A stretch of DNA of 64,000 bases, taken from positions 186,001 through 250,000 of the forward strand of contig NZ_VZPJ01000003.1 of assembly GCF_008801605.1 (NCBI RefSeq). The letters are read 5' to 3'. The notes under the pieces are model-generated. The model did no database searches. It was not told the DNA's origin and saw nothing but the letters and a program-made list of their open reading frames with translations. The stretch comes from Pseudomonas brassicacearum subsp. brassicacearum. Its GTDB lineage: Bacteria; Pseudomonadota; Gammaproteobacteria; Pseudomonadales; Pseudomonadaceae. Shown piece by piece: positions 30,185-38,127 of the stretch. Each line of letters starts with the position of its first letter. The first letter of the stretch is position 1. The position numbers and the translations under genes are program-made.

Positions 30185-33100
30185 ATGGATCAGTCGACTA
30201 TGGGCGCTTTGTGGCAAACCGATTCGAATGAACCTGTGGTCCCGACTGAACGTATGGAAGAAGCGCCTTTACCTCAAAAAAAACGCCGCGCACGGCACGG
30301 CTGGCGGGCATTCTGGTTACTGCTGCTGATTATCGTGGTGGTGGTCGGCCTGGCGGTGGCCAAGGAAATGCGCACCTCGCGGTTTCAGGCCCGGGAGATC
30401 AGCAAATACGCTGCGTCCCTGAGCTATGCGGTGCAGCCGGGGCCCAGCGATGCCATCGTTTACCCGGGTGCAGGCCCGTTCGACCGGCGCTTGGGCTACA
30501 GCGCGCTGGGGGAATTCCTGCCGCGCCTGCTCAAGCGCGACTACGTGATCCAGGCCCAGGCGCGGTTCTCGCCGGCCTTGATGGACTACGTCGAAAAAGG
30601 CCTGTTCGTACCCTATGCGGAAAAGATCCAGGCCGGCCTGACAATCACCGACTGCCGCGCCGCGCCGGTCTATCAGTTCAAGTACCCGCAGCAACTGTAT
30701 GCGAACTTCGAAGCGATCCCGCCCGTGGTGGTGCAGAGCCTGTTGTTTATCGAGAACCGCTTCCTGCTCGACCCCAAGCAACCTTTGGCCAACCCGGCAG
30801 TGGACTGGCCGCGCTTCGGCATGGCGGCCTGGTCGCAGGTCGCCAAGCTGTTGAGCCTGCCGGGACAATCCGCTGGGGGCAGCACGCTGGCGACACAATT
30901 GGAGAAGTACCGTCACTCGCCTGAGGGCCTGACCGTGTCCGGCGCGGAGAAAATCCGCCAGATGATTTCCGCCAGCGTGCGGGCTTATCAGGCCGGCCCG
31001 CAAACCCTCGAGGCGCGGCAGCGGATCATCCGCGACTACCTCAACAGCGTGCCGCTCTCCGCCGTGCCCGGGCATGGTGAAGTCCATGGCATGGCTGAAG
31101 GCTTGCGGGTCTGGTACGGCGCCGATTTCAAGCGGGCCAATGAACAGCTGTTCAGTACCGCCACCGACCCCAAGAGCCTGGCGGGAAAAGGCTTGGCCCT
31201 GCGGGAAATGCTGTCGTTGATGATCGCCCAGCGCCGCCCCTCCCATTACCTGTCCAAGGGTCACGATGAACTGGCGCGCCTGACCGACAGCCACATCCGG
31301 CTGTTGGCGCAGAACGGCGTGATCGATGCGGCACTGTCCGAGGCAGCCCTGGCGAGCCAGGTCAGTTATCGCGACTGGGTCCAGGACCCGACCGTCCAGC
31401 CCAACGAAACCAACAAAGGCATCAGCGCCGCCCGCAGTCGCCTCGCCGCCCTGCTCAATCGTCCGCTGTACGACCTCGATCGCCTCGACCTCTCCGCCAC
31501 CAGCACCTTGCAAAGCGACTTGCAGGCCCAGGCCACCGACTACCTCAAGCGCTTGGCCGACCCGGCCTTCGCGACCGAGATCGGCCTGATGGGCGAACGC
31601 CTGCTGACCCCCACCAGCACCACCCAGGTGCGCTACAGCTTCACCCTGCTGGAACTGACCCCCGACGGCTCGCGCGTGCGGGTGCAGACCGACAGCACCG
31701 ACCAGCCCTTCGACATCAACGAAGGCAGCAAGCTGGAACTGGGCTCCACCGCCAAGTTGCGGGTGCTCACCACGTATCTGCAGATCATCGCCGAGCTGCA
31801 CGAGCGCTATGCCCAGCAAACCCCGGCGGCATTGAAGAAAGTCGACATCGCCGAGCCGGACCGCCTCTCCCGCTGGGCCGTGGACTACCTGATCCAGAAC
31901 ACCGACCGCAGCCTGCCGAAAATGCTCGAAGCCGCGCTGGACCGCACCTATTCAGCCAGCCCCGGAGAAGCGTTCTTTACCGGTGGCGGGCTGCACACCT
32001 TCCACAACTTCCGTAACGAGGACAACGGCCGCATCCCCACGCTGCGCGACGCCCTGCGTGAATCGATCAACCTGCCTTTCATCCGCCTGATGCGCGACCT
32101 GGTGCGTTACGCCACCTATGCCGGCCCCAATAACAGTTCCGAACTGCTCAAGGACGACAAGGACCCGCGCCGCCAGGAATACCTGGCCCAGTTCGCAGAC
32201 CGCGAAGGCACCTCGTTCCTGCTCAGGTTCTGGAAGAAGTATCAGAAAAAGGACACCGGCCAACGCCTGGAAACCTTCCTCGACGGCATGCGCCCTACGG
32301 CGATCCGCCTGGCCGCCGTGCACCGTTATTTCTTTCCCAACGACAGCCAGGAGAGCTTCAACCGCTTCGTGCGCGCGCACTTGAAGTCGGCCAAGGGAGC
32401 CGAAAAACTCACCGACGAACGCCTGGAACGGCTCTACCAGAGCTACGGCCCCGGCGCCTATGACCTGCCGGACCAAGGCTTCATCGCCAAGGTCCACCCG
32501 CTGGACCTGTGGTTGATGGGTTACCTGCTGAACAACCCCGACGCCAAGTTCAGCCAGATCGTCAAGGCCAGTGAGTTCGAGCGCCAGGAAGTCTACAGCT
32601 GGCTGTTCAAGAGCCGGCACAAGAGCGCCCGCGACAGTCGCATCCGCACCATGCTGGAGATCGAAGCCTTCCTGGATATCCATCAGCGCTGGCAACAAGT
32701 CGGCTACCCTTTCGACCACCTGGTACCGTCGCTGGCCACCGCCATCGGCAGCTCCGGCGACCGCCCCGCCGCGCTGGCGGAACTGGTGGGCACTATCCTC
32801 AACGATGGCATCCGCAAGCCCGCGCTGCGCGTCGACAGCCTGGATTTTGCCGTCGGTACGCCTTACGAGACACGCCTGGTGAGCAATCCGGATAACGGCA
32901 AGCGCGTGATGCCGGCGGAAGTGGCCCAGGCCTTGCGCGGTGCGCTGTCCCAGGTGGTGGATGCCGGCACCGCGAAACGCGTGGCCGGCAGTTTCAAACT
33001 GGCCGATGGCACACCGTTGGCCATGGGCGGCAAGACCGGTACCGGTGACAACCGCATCGAAGCCGTCGGCTCCGGCGGGCGAGTGATCAGTTCCAAGTCG

Positions 33101-33307
33101 ATCAACCGCACCGCCACCTTCGTCTTCTACATCGGCGACAGCCATTTCGGCACCCTGACCGCCTTCGTGCCAGGCGCCTCGGCGCAGAACTTCAAGTTCA
33201 CCTCGGCCTTGCCAGTGCAGGTGCTCAAGGGCATGGCGCCGTTCCTCTCGCCCTACTTGCAACCGGGCAGCCACACCCAATGCAAGCCCTTGGTGGCAAG
33301 CCACTGA
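30185..33307 (+). CDS. Bifunctional transglycosylase/transpeptidase (class A PBP-like)
   Basis: This 1040-residue peptidoglycan synthase has a short basic cytoplasmic tail, one transmembrane helix (about 41-60, WRAFWLLLLIIVVVVGLAVA) and a periplasmic body. The GT51 domain shows FIENRFLLD, a variant of EDxxF that keeps the catalytic Glu, and GGSTLATQLEKY. The transpeptidase domain shows SxxK (LGSTAKLR), SxN (RESINLPF) and KTG (GGKTGTGDN), so both active sites look complete. It is longer than usual PBP1A (about 800). No clear Shine-Dalgarno precedes ATG 30185; the in-frame ATG at 30200 is an alternative. It is transcribed toward the fimbrial cluster and convergent with it; a functional link is not evident. 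Confidence 0.88.
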   Translation: MDQSTMGALWQTDSNEPVVPTERMEEAPLPQKKRRARHGWRAFWLLLLIIVVVVGLAVAKEMRTSRFQAREISKYAASLSYAVQPGPSDAIVYPGAGPFDRRLGYSALGEFLPRLLKRDYVIQAQARFSPALMDYVEKGLFVPYAEKIQAGLTITDCRAAPVYQFKYPQQLYANFEAIPPVVVQSLLFIENRFLLDPKQPLANPAVDWPRFGMAAWSQVAKLLSLPGQSAGGSTLATQLEKYRHSPEGLTVSGAEKIRQMISASVRAYQAGPQTLEARQRIIRDYLNSVPLSAVPGHGEVHGMAEGLRVWYGADFKRANEQLFSTATDPKSLAGKGLALREMLSLMIAQRRPSHYLSKGHDELARLTDSHIRLLAQNGVIDAALSEAALASQVSYRDWVQDPTVQPNETNKGISAARSRLAALLNRPLYDLDRLDLSATSTLQSDLQAQATDYLKRLADPAFATEIGLMGERLLTPTSTTQVRYSFTLLELTPDGSRVRVQTDSTDQPFDINEGSKLELGSTAKLRVLTTYLQIIAELHERYAQQTPAALKKVDIAEPDRLSRWAVDYLIQNTDRSLPKMLEAALDRTYSASPGEAFFTGGGLHTFHNFRNEDNGRIPTLRDALRESINLPFIRLMRDLVRYATYAGPNNSSELLKDDKDPRRQEYLAQFADREGTSFLLRFWKKYQKKDTGQRLETFLDGMRPTAIRLAAVHRYFFPNDSQESFNRFVRAHLKSAKGAEKLTDERLERLYQSYGPGAYDLPDQGFIAKVHPLDLWLMGYLLNNPDAKFSQIVKASEFERQEVYSWLFKSRHKSARDSRIRTMLEIEAFLDIHQRWQQVGYPFDHLVPSLATAIGSSGDRPAALAELVGTILNDGIRKPALRVDSLDFAVGTPYETRLVSNPDNGKRVMPAEVAQALRGALSQVVDAGTAKRVAGSFKLADGTPLAMGGKTGTGDNRIEAVGSGGRVISSKSINRTATFVFYIGDSHFGTLTAFVPGASAQNFKFTSALPVQVLKGMAPFLSPYLQPGSHTQCKPLVASH

Positions 33308-33328
33308 TGGTCAGCGACGTGGTGTGGG

Positions 33329-33817
33329 TCAAGGGGTTACGCGAGGCACCGCGTCGAAGATCACGGTCAAGTCGGCGGTGTACAGGCCGTGCTGACCATC
33401 GTAGACCTTGTCCGAGGCCATGATGTGCATGTCCGCCTGGGTGCCTGGCGTGGACGTTGCGTCATCCACCACTTCCTGGGACACACCGGTCAGGCGGATA
33501 TTGTTGAACCTGACAAGCAGGGGAATGGCGTCACTGCCGTTGGTCAACCACGCCCGGCCGCCCTCGAGATAGGCGTGGACCGAGCCATCGGTGTGCTTCA
33601 CATCGAAGGTCTGGCGCAGCGGGCTCAGTTGGCTGTTCACCGGGTCGAAATGCATGACCTCATCCTTGCCGAAGTCCGGATTGCGCGGCTGCACATGGAA
33701 CTGCTTGTTGGGAATGTTCGCGGTGATATGGATGGCGGTGCGTGCATCATCAGCCGCCAGCACCAGTGAAGGACTCAGGATTGCAAGGGTCGTCATGAAC
33801 ATCACTTTTCTAAACAT
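33329..33817 (-). CDS. CS1-type fimbrial major subunit, paralogue 2
   Basis: This 162-residue pilin of the CS1/CFA-I (alpha-fimbrial) family has a signal peptide (MFRKVMFMTTLAILSPSLVLAAD). The mature pilin starts DARTAIHITANIPNKQFHVQ and ends GLYTADLTVIFDAVP. It is strongly similar over its length to the first-gene pilin at 40786-41271 (shared IHITANIP, VDDATSTPGTQADM, YTADxTVIFDAVPR). It is the last gene of the fimbrial cluster. AAAGG lies 9 nt before the ATG. It may be an alternative shaft subunit or a minor component. Confidence 0.88.
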   Translation of the reverse strand: MFRKVMFMTTLAILSPSLVLAADDARTAIHITANIPNKQFHVQPRNPDFGKDEVMHFDPVNSQLSPLRQTFDVKHTDGSVHAYLEGGRAWLTNGSDAIPLLVRFNNIRLTGVSQEVVDDATSTPGTQADMHIMASDKVYDGQHGLYTADLTVIFDAVPRVTP

Positions 33818-33907
33818 GCTTGATACCTTTTCAGAGTAATGAAACGAAGTGGAGACCACCTTGTGGCGAGGGCGCTTGCTCCCGCCGGGTTCCAACCCAC
33901 ACCTTTT

Positions 33908-34021
33908 GATCGTTCCCACGCTCTGCGTGGGAACGCATCCCGTGACGCTCTGCGTCACCTTCCAGAAGCGGAACGCGGAGCGTCCCTGGCGACATTCCCA
34001 CGCAGGAGCGTGGGAACGATC
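33908..34021. repeat. MITE-like palindromic repeat, copy 3 (inverted orientation)
   Basis: 114 bp bounded by GATCGTTCCCACGC and GCGTGGGAACGATC. It is in the opposite orientation to copies 1, 2 and 4, with GTGACGCTCTGCGTCAC near its left part. It lies inside the fimbrial cluster between two pilin genes. Confidence 0.9.
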
Positions 34022-34023
34022 GA

Positions 34024-34058
34024 GATCAAAAGATCGCAGGCTTCGCCAGCGCCTACAG
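34024..34058. repeat. Half of the TGTAGGAGC-type inverted repeat
   Basis: GATCAAAAGATCGCAGGCTT followed by CGCCAGCGCCTACAG matches the right half of the repeat at 54293-54390. Confidence 0.6.
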
Positions 34059-34103
34059 AACCGAGACGCTCGTAGCCCGTATTCCAACCCACACCTTTGT
34101 TTC

Positions 34104-34586
34104 TCACGGCGCAATGGCATCGAACACCATGTGCACCGTGCCGTAGTAATCGCCGGGCTTGTATTCGTCGGCGGGTTTGATGGCGGCGATTTCCAGCGGC
34201 ACCTGGCGTCCGGGCCGGGCCTCGATAGCTGACACCACGTGGTTCGAATCCAGGGTCAACTCGACGTTGTTGAACCGTACCCGCAGGTCGATGCGCTCAC
34301 GACCGTTGGATAGGTACGCCTCTTCGGCCAGGCGCGCGCCGATAGCACCGTTGCTGTTCTTCACCTCATAGGTCGCCCGCAACGGGCTGAGCTCGTTGGT
34401 GATGGTGCTGAAGGGCAAGCGTTGTTCACGCTGGACCAACTGCGGATCGAGGGGCAGCACATAGAAATCCAGCGTCGGGATGGTCACGTAGAGTTCGAAG
34501 GTTTCCCGTTCGACCGCGCCCCAGGCCGGGCTCCAGGGCAACATCAGAGCGGTCAATGCGAGGGGACTTAGCAGTGTCTTGAACAT
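34104..34586 (-). CDS. CS1-type fimbrial subunit (minor, divergent)
   Basis: This 160-residue exported protein has a signal peptide (MFKTLLSPLALTALMLPWSP, cleavage near AWGA). The mature region is distantly similar to the cluster's pilins: TFELYVTIPTLDFYVLP at the N-terminus, SPLRATYEVKNSNGAIGARL in the middle and DYYGTVHMVFDAIAP at the C-terminus. That pattern marks it as a CFA-I family subunit rather than an adhesin. AGG lies 8 nt before the ATG at 34586. It sits between the chaperone gene and the second major pilin. Its role (assembly terminator, linker or minor pilin) is not known. Confidence 0.8.
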   Translation of the reverse strand: MFKTLLSPLALTALMLPWSPAWGAVERETFELYVTIPTLDFYVLPLDPQLVQREQRLPFSTITNELSPLRATYEVKNSNGAIGARLAEEAYLSNGRERIDLRVRFNNVELTLDSNHVVSAIEARPGRQVPLEIAAIKPADEYKPGDYYGTVHMVFDAIAP

Positions 34587-34630
34587 TTTGATTACCTGTG
34601 GCGTCAACGACGGTTCGGCGACGGCAACCG

Positions 34631-35374
34631 TCAACCCTTGATCTCGACGGTCTTGCTCTGGCCGCCCTCGATCAGCGTGAAGCGATATTCACGCCCCGCC
34701 TCCTTGTCGAACGAAAACGCGCGACCGGCCATGACGTGGTGTTTGGTGGTCGGCCGGCAGTCGTTTTCTTTCTTCACCGCACAATCCTTGAACTCATCGA
34801 GCACCAGGACGCTGTTGCCGTTGTTGCGCATAACGTAGCGACTGGCGCTGTCATCGATCACCGTCTCGAAACGGGTGTCCTTGGGACGCACAAAGAACAC
34901 CGTGCCGTAGCCCGCCAGGACCTTGACCCCCGCCGCCACGCGTTCTTTCTTGTACTCTTCGCGCTCCTGCGCACTGACGGCAAATTCGTCCTCCGCTTCC
35001 GGCACCACCGGCACGAAACGCACCCGGAAGTAACGCTCCTTGTCACGGTTGCCCATGAACAGCAAGCGTGTGCCCTGCATGCCGTTGGCCGGCACGATCA
35101 GCCGCGCCGGGCTGGCCATCAGGCCGTCCTTGGCCATGGCACTGGCCTGGTTCTGCAGCGGCACTTCCTGATAGGTGCCGTCCTCGTTGTAGATGATTTC
35201 CAGAATGTTGACCTTGACGAATGCCGTGGACGTCCCGCCGTTGAACACCCGTTTCATGTAGGTGCTTTTGTCGCCATCAAGGTAGTCGTAGACCACCCCG
35301 ACACCAATCTGCGGCCCGGCCTGGGCCATGCCGCAAAACAGATAAAACCCAACCCATGCCCATAGATGTTTCAT
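34631..35374 (-). CDS. CS1-type (alternate chaperone pathway) periplasmic pilus chaperone
   Basis: This 247-residue protein has a signal peptide (MKHLWAWVGFYLFCGMAQAG) and Ig-like domains typical of CooB/CfaA chaperones, which stabilise subunits in the periplasm and hand them to the usher. Visible features are STAFVKVNILEIIYNEDG (G1-strand-like region), ASPARLIVPANGMQGTRLLF (conserved 'P-x-x-x-Ile/Val-P' segment) and the second domain YVMRNNGNSVLVLDEFKDC with two cysteines (CAVKKENDC). GAGG lies 11 nt before ATG 35374; GTG 35377 is an alternative. Unusually, it lies after the tip genes, not beside the pilin. Confidence 0.85.
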   Translation of the reverse strand: MKHLWAWVGFYLFCGMAQAGPQIGVGVVYDYLDGDKSTYMKRVFNGGTSTAFVKVNILEIIYNEDGTYQEVPLQNQASAMAKDGLMASPARLIVPANGMQGTRLLFMGNRDKERYFRVRFVPVVPEAEDEFAVSAQEREEYKKERVAAGVKVLAGYGTVFFVRPKDTRFETVIDDSASRYVMRNNGNSVLVLDEFKDCAVKKENDCRPTTKHHVMAGRAFSFDKEAGREYRFTLIEGGQSKTVEIKG

Positions 35375-35434
35375 CACTTTTTCAACCTCATGCATTAAAC
35401 GTAATTCACTGAATATGGCTGGCCCTAAGGGCTC

Positions 35435-36682
35435 TCAGACTTCCGAATCCCAGATCACCGTGACGTTGCCGGCATAAGCCTTGGCGCCGCTGTCGAGCAT
35501 CTCTTCGACGCTGGTGCGGGCTACTTCAAAATGCAGAGTGCCCGGCCGGCGATCGATGTAAAAACCCGGCTGGAACAGCTCGGTGCCACTGCCGTCACGC
35601 AGTAATCGGCGGCGGTTGATCGATTGCCCGGCGGCGTCGGTCAACCCGTCGGGCAGGGTCACGCTGACGTCCACCGGCACGGCATGACCGGTGCCGGTTT
35701 CGGCAATCGCGCAGGTGTTGCCGCTGGTGTGCTGGCATTCGATGGCCATCTTGAAACGTGACGAGGCCGAGATATGGAAACGTTGGTCGCGAAACAGCTG
35801 CGCCGGTTTTCGCCCGCTGTTCAGCCAGGCTTGCCAGCCTTGCGGCGGCACCAGTTCCACGCGGTTGCCGCCGGGGGGCACTTCGACCTGGAGGGTGTGC
35901 TCGATATCGAGTTTGAAATTGAGGGTGATCACCGAGTCACTGGGGAGCATGACGTCGCCCATGTCGAAGTCTTGTCCCGGCCCAACGCCATAGCTCACTG
36001 AACCGGTGTATTGGCCGGACGACATCCTCAATGGGTTGGGGGTGCGCAGTTCGTAGGCGAAATCCAAGTGGCGGTAGGACATGCTGGGGATCAAGTAGCT
36101 GGCCCTTTTGGCACACACCCCCTCGGTCGGTGTCTTCCAGAAAAAGTTATAGATCCACTCGTTCATGGTCGCAAAATTACTGGATCGACAGGGCGAAGGC
36201 GCATACCTCCAGCTGGAACCGCTCCATAACCTGGTATGAGCGGTTGAGAGATCCACACCGCCGCCCACCAGGCTGATTACGCTGACAGGAAGTTGGTAAC
36301 GCGAACCTATGCCGGAGATGCGAACTTGAACAATTTCAGTTTCGCCCGTACCCGTATGGGTCACCTGTGCCAGACGCCAAGTGGCCGGTACATCGAACAT
36401 TGCCCCTTGCCGGGAATCCCCATGATTGGCCTGAATGGGACCGGTGGAGTCGAAGACAATGGGCAGCTGGATGCTGAACATTTTTTCCGCATCGCATACC
36501 GCCGGATACAGTGCGCAATAACCCGAGACCGGGGTGGTATTGAGAAAGGTGTTTTGGTTGGGCTTCGAGGGATCGGGCCTGAAGATCGCGCTGATATCCT
36601 TGCTCACGGCATCAGCCGTCGATGCGCACGTCAACACCACCACCGATACCATGCCTTGCACTGCCATTGGTAACTGCTTCAT
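35435..36682 (-). CDS. CS1-type fimbrial tip adhesin/initiator, paralogue 2
   Basis: This 415-residue exported protein is of the CooD/CblD type. Its signal peptide (MKQLPMAVQGMVSVVVLTCA) ends near ADAVS. An N-terminal binding domain (about 25-230) has several cysteines, and a C-terminal pilin domain ends GNVTVIWDSEV. It is a tandem duplicate of the upstream gene 36730-37977: the C-terminal half is nearly identical (from DFAYELRTPNPL onward), while the stretch around LWSGSSWRYAPSPCRSSNF differs. GAGG lies 5 nt before the ATG. Tip adhesins of this family bind host receptors and start pilus assembly; the ligand here is unknown. Confidence 0.87.
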   Translation of the reverse strand: MKQLPMAVQGMVSVVVLTCASTADAVSKDISAIFRPDPSKPNQNTFLNTTPVSGYCALYPAVCDAEKMFSIQLPIVFDSTGPIQANHGDSRQGAMFDVPATWRLAQVTHTGTGETEIVQVRISGIGSRYQLPVSVISLVGGGVDLSTAHTRLWSGSSWRYAPSPCRSSNFATMNEWIYNFFWKTPTEGVCAKRASYLIPSMSYRHLDFAYELRTPNPLRMSSGQYTGSVSYGVGPGQDFDMGDVMLPSDSVITLNFKLDIEHTLQVEVPPGGNRVELVPPQGWQAWLNSGRKPAQLFRDQRFHISASSRFKMAIECQHTSGNTCAIAETGTGHAVPVDVSVTLPDGLTDAAGQSINRRRLLRDGSGTELFQPGFYIDRRPGTLHFEVARTSVEEMLDSGAKAYAGNVTVIWDSEV

Positions 36683-36729
36683 CTCTACCTCACCCTCAAA
36701 TCGGCCCGGACCGCCCAAGCCACTCCTTT

Positions 36730-37977
36730 TTAAACTTCCGAATCCCAAATAACGGTGACGTTGCCGGTGTAGGCCTTGGCGCCGCTGTCGAGCATCTCTT
36801 CGACGCTGGTGCGGGCCACTTCAAAGTGCAGAGTGCCCGGCCGGCGATCGACATAGAAACCTGGCTGGAACAGTTCGGTGCCGCTGCCGTCACGCAGTAA
36901 CCGGCGGCGGTTGACCGGTTGCCCGGCGGCGTCGGTCAAGCCATCGGGCAAGCTGACGCTGACATCCACCGGCACGGCATGACCGGTGCCGGCTTCGGAG
37001 ATCGCGCAGGTATTGCCACTGATGATTTGGCATTCGAGCGCCATCTTGAAACGTGAGGAAGCGGAGATATGGAAGCGCTGGTCACGAAACAACCGCGTTG
37101 GTTTGCGACCGCTGTTCAGCCAGGATTGCCAGCCTTCCTGGGGGACCAGTTCCACGCGGTTGCCGCCGGGGGGGACTTCCACCTGGAGGGTGTGTTGGAC
37201 TTCAAGATTGAAATTGAGCGTGAGCGCCGAATCGGTGGGGAGCATGACATCGCCCATGTCAATGTCCTGCCCCGGCCCGACGCTATAAGTCAGCGACCCG
37301 GTGTATTGGCCGGACGACATTTTCAGTGGGTTGGGGGTGCGCAGTTCGTAGGCAAAGTCCAGATAGCGGTAAGAAAAGCCAGGGATCAAATAATTGGCCC
37401 CTTTTGCACATACCCCCTCTACCGGGGTTTTCCAGAAGAAGGTGTAGTCGGTATTGGTATACAACCCTATACCGCTGTATCTACAAGGCGATGGGGCATA
37501 TACCCAACTAAGGCCGTTCCATAATCGTTGATGGGCGATCAAGAGCGACACGCCGCCACCTACCAAGTCGATGACGTTACCAGAGAGTCGGTATGTCGAA
37601 CCTATACCGGACCAGCGCACTTCAACGACCTCGGTTTCACCCGTCACTGAATGGGTCACCTGTGTCGTGCGCCAAGTAGTAGGGAGTTTAAACATCGCGC
37701 CCTGTCGAGCATCCCCATGGTTGGCTTGAATAGGACTGGTCGAACTGAAGATAAAGGGCAACCGAATGCTGAACATCTTTGTTGCCCTGCATTCCGACGG
37801 ATATTGTGCGCAGTAACCGCTAACAGGCGTGGTATTGAGAAAGGTATTTTCGTTGGGTTTCGATGAGTCAGGCCTGAACAGTGCGCTAATGTCCTGGGTC
37901 AAGGCATTGGCCGTAGGCACACACGCAAACAACAACACCGAGACCACGCTGCGCACTGCAACCGATAAGGGTTTCAT
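36730..37977 (-). CDS. CS1-type fimbrial tip adhesin/initiator, paralogue 1
   Basis: This 415-residue partner of the next gene has the same length and domain plan: signal peptide (MKPLSVAVRSVVSVLLFACV), N-terminal binding domain with HQRLWNGLSWVYAPSPCRYS, and C-terminal pilin domain. The two genes are 47 bp apart and read in the same direction. Differences cluster in two N-terminal stretches, as expected when a receptor-binding region diversifies. Having two tip proteins suggests either two alternative tips or a two-protein tip complex (inference). Confidence 0.87.
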   Translation of the reverse strand: MKPLSVAVRSVVSVLLFACVPTANALTQDISALFRPDSSKPNENTFLNTTPVSGYCAQYPSECRATKMFSIRLPFIFSSTSPIQANHGDARQGAMFKLPTTWRTTQVTHSVTGETEVVEVRWSGIGSTYRLSGNVIDLVGGGVSLLIAHQRLWNGLSWVYAPSPCRYSGIGLYTNTDYTFFWKTPVEGVCAKGANYLIPGFSYRYLDFAYELRTPNPLKMSSGQYTGSLTYSVGPGQDIDMGDVMLPTDSALTLNFNLEVQHTLQVEVPPGGNRVELVPQEGWQSWLNSGRKPTRLFRDQRFHISASSRFKMALECQIISGNTCAISEAGTGHAVPVDVSVSLPDGLTDAAGQPVNRRRLLRDGSGTELFQPGFYVDRRPGTLHFEVARTSVEEMLDSGAKAYTGNVTVIWDSEV

Positions 37978-38032
37978 TTATACAACCTCATACATCAAGA
38001 CAAATCATTGCAAATAGGTGGTGAGCAACTCA

Positions 38033-38124
38033 CCTGTGGGAGCAAGGCTTGCCCGCGATGCAGGCGCCCGGGTCTTCAGGTGAACGGCGTTATCGTTCAT
38101 CGCGAGCAAGCTTTGCTCCCACGG
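38033..38124. repeat. REP pair inside the fimbrial operon
   Basis: Inverted REP cores between the usher stop and the first adhesin gene. Such a hairpin could dampen expression of the downstream adhesin, chaperone and pilin genes relative to usher and major pilin. Confidence 0.9.
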
Positions 38125-38127
38125 TTC

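Noticed and set aside
34240..34256. GGTTCGAATCC, resembling a tRNA T-loop
   Set aside because: It lies inside the fimbrial subunit coding sequence, and no acceptor stem or other tRNA arms can be drawn around it.
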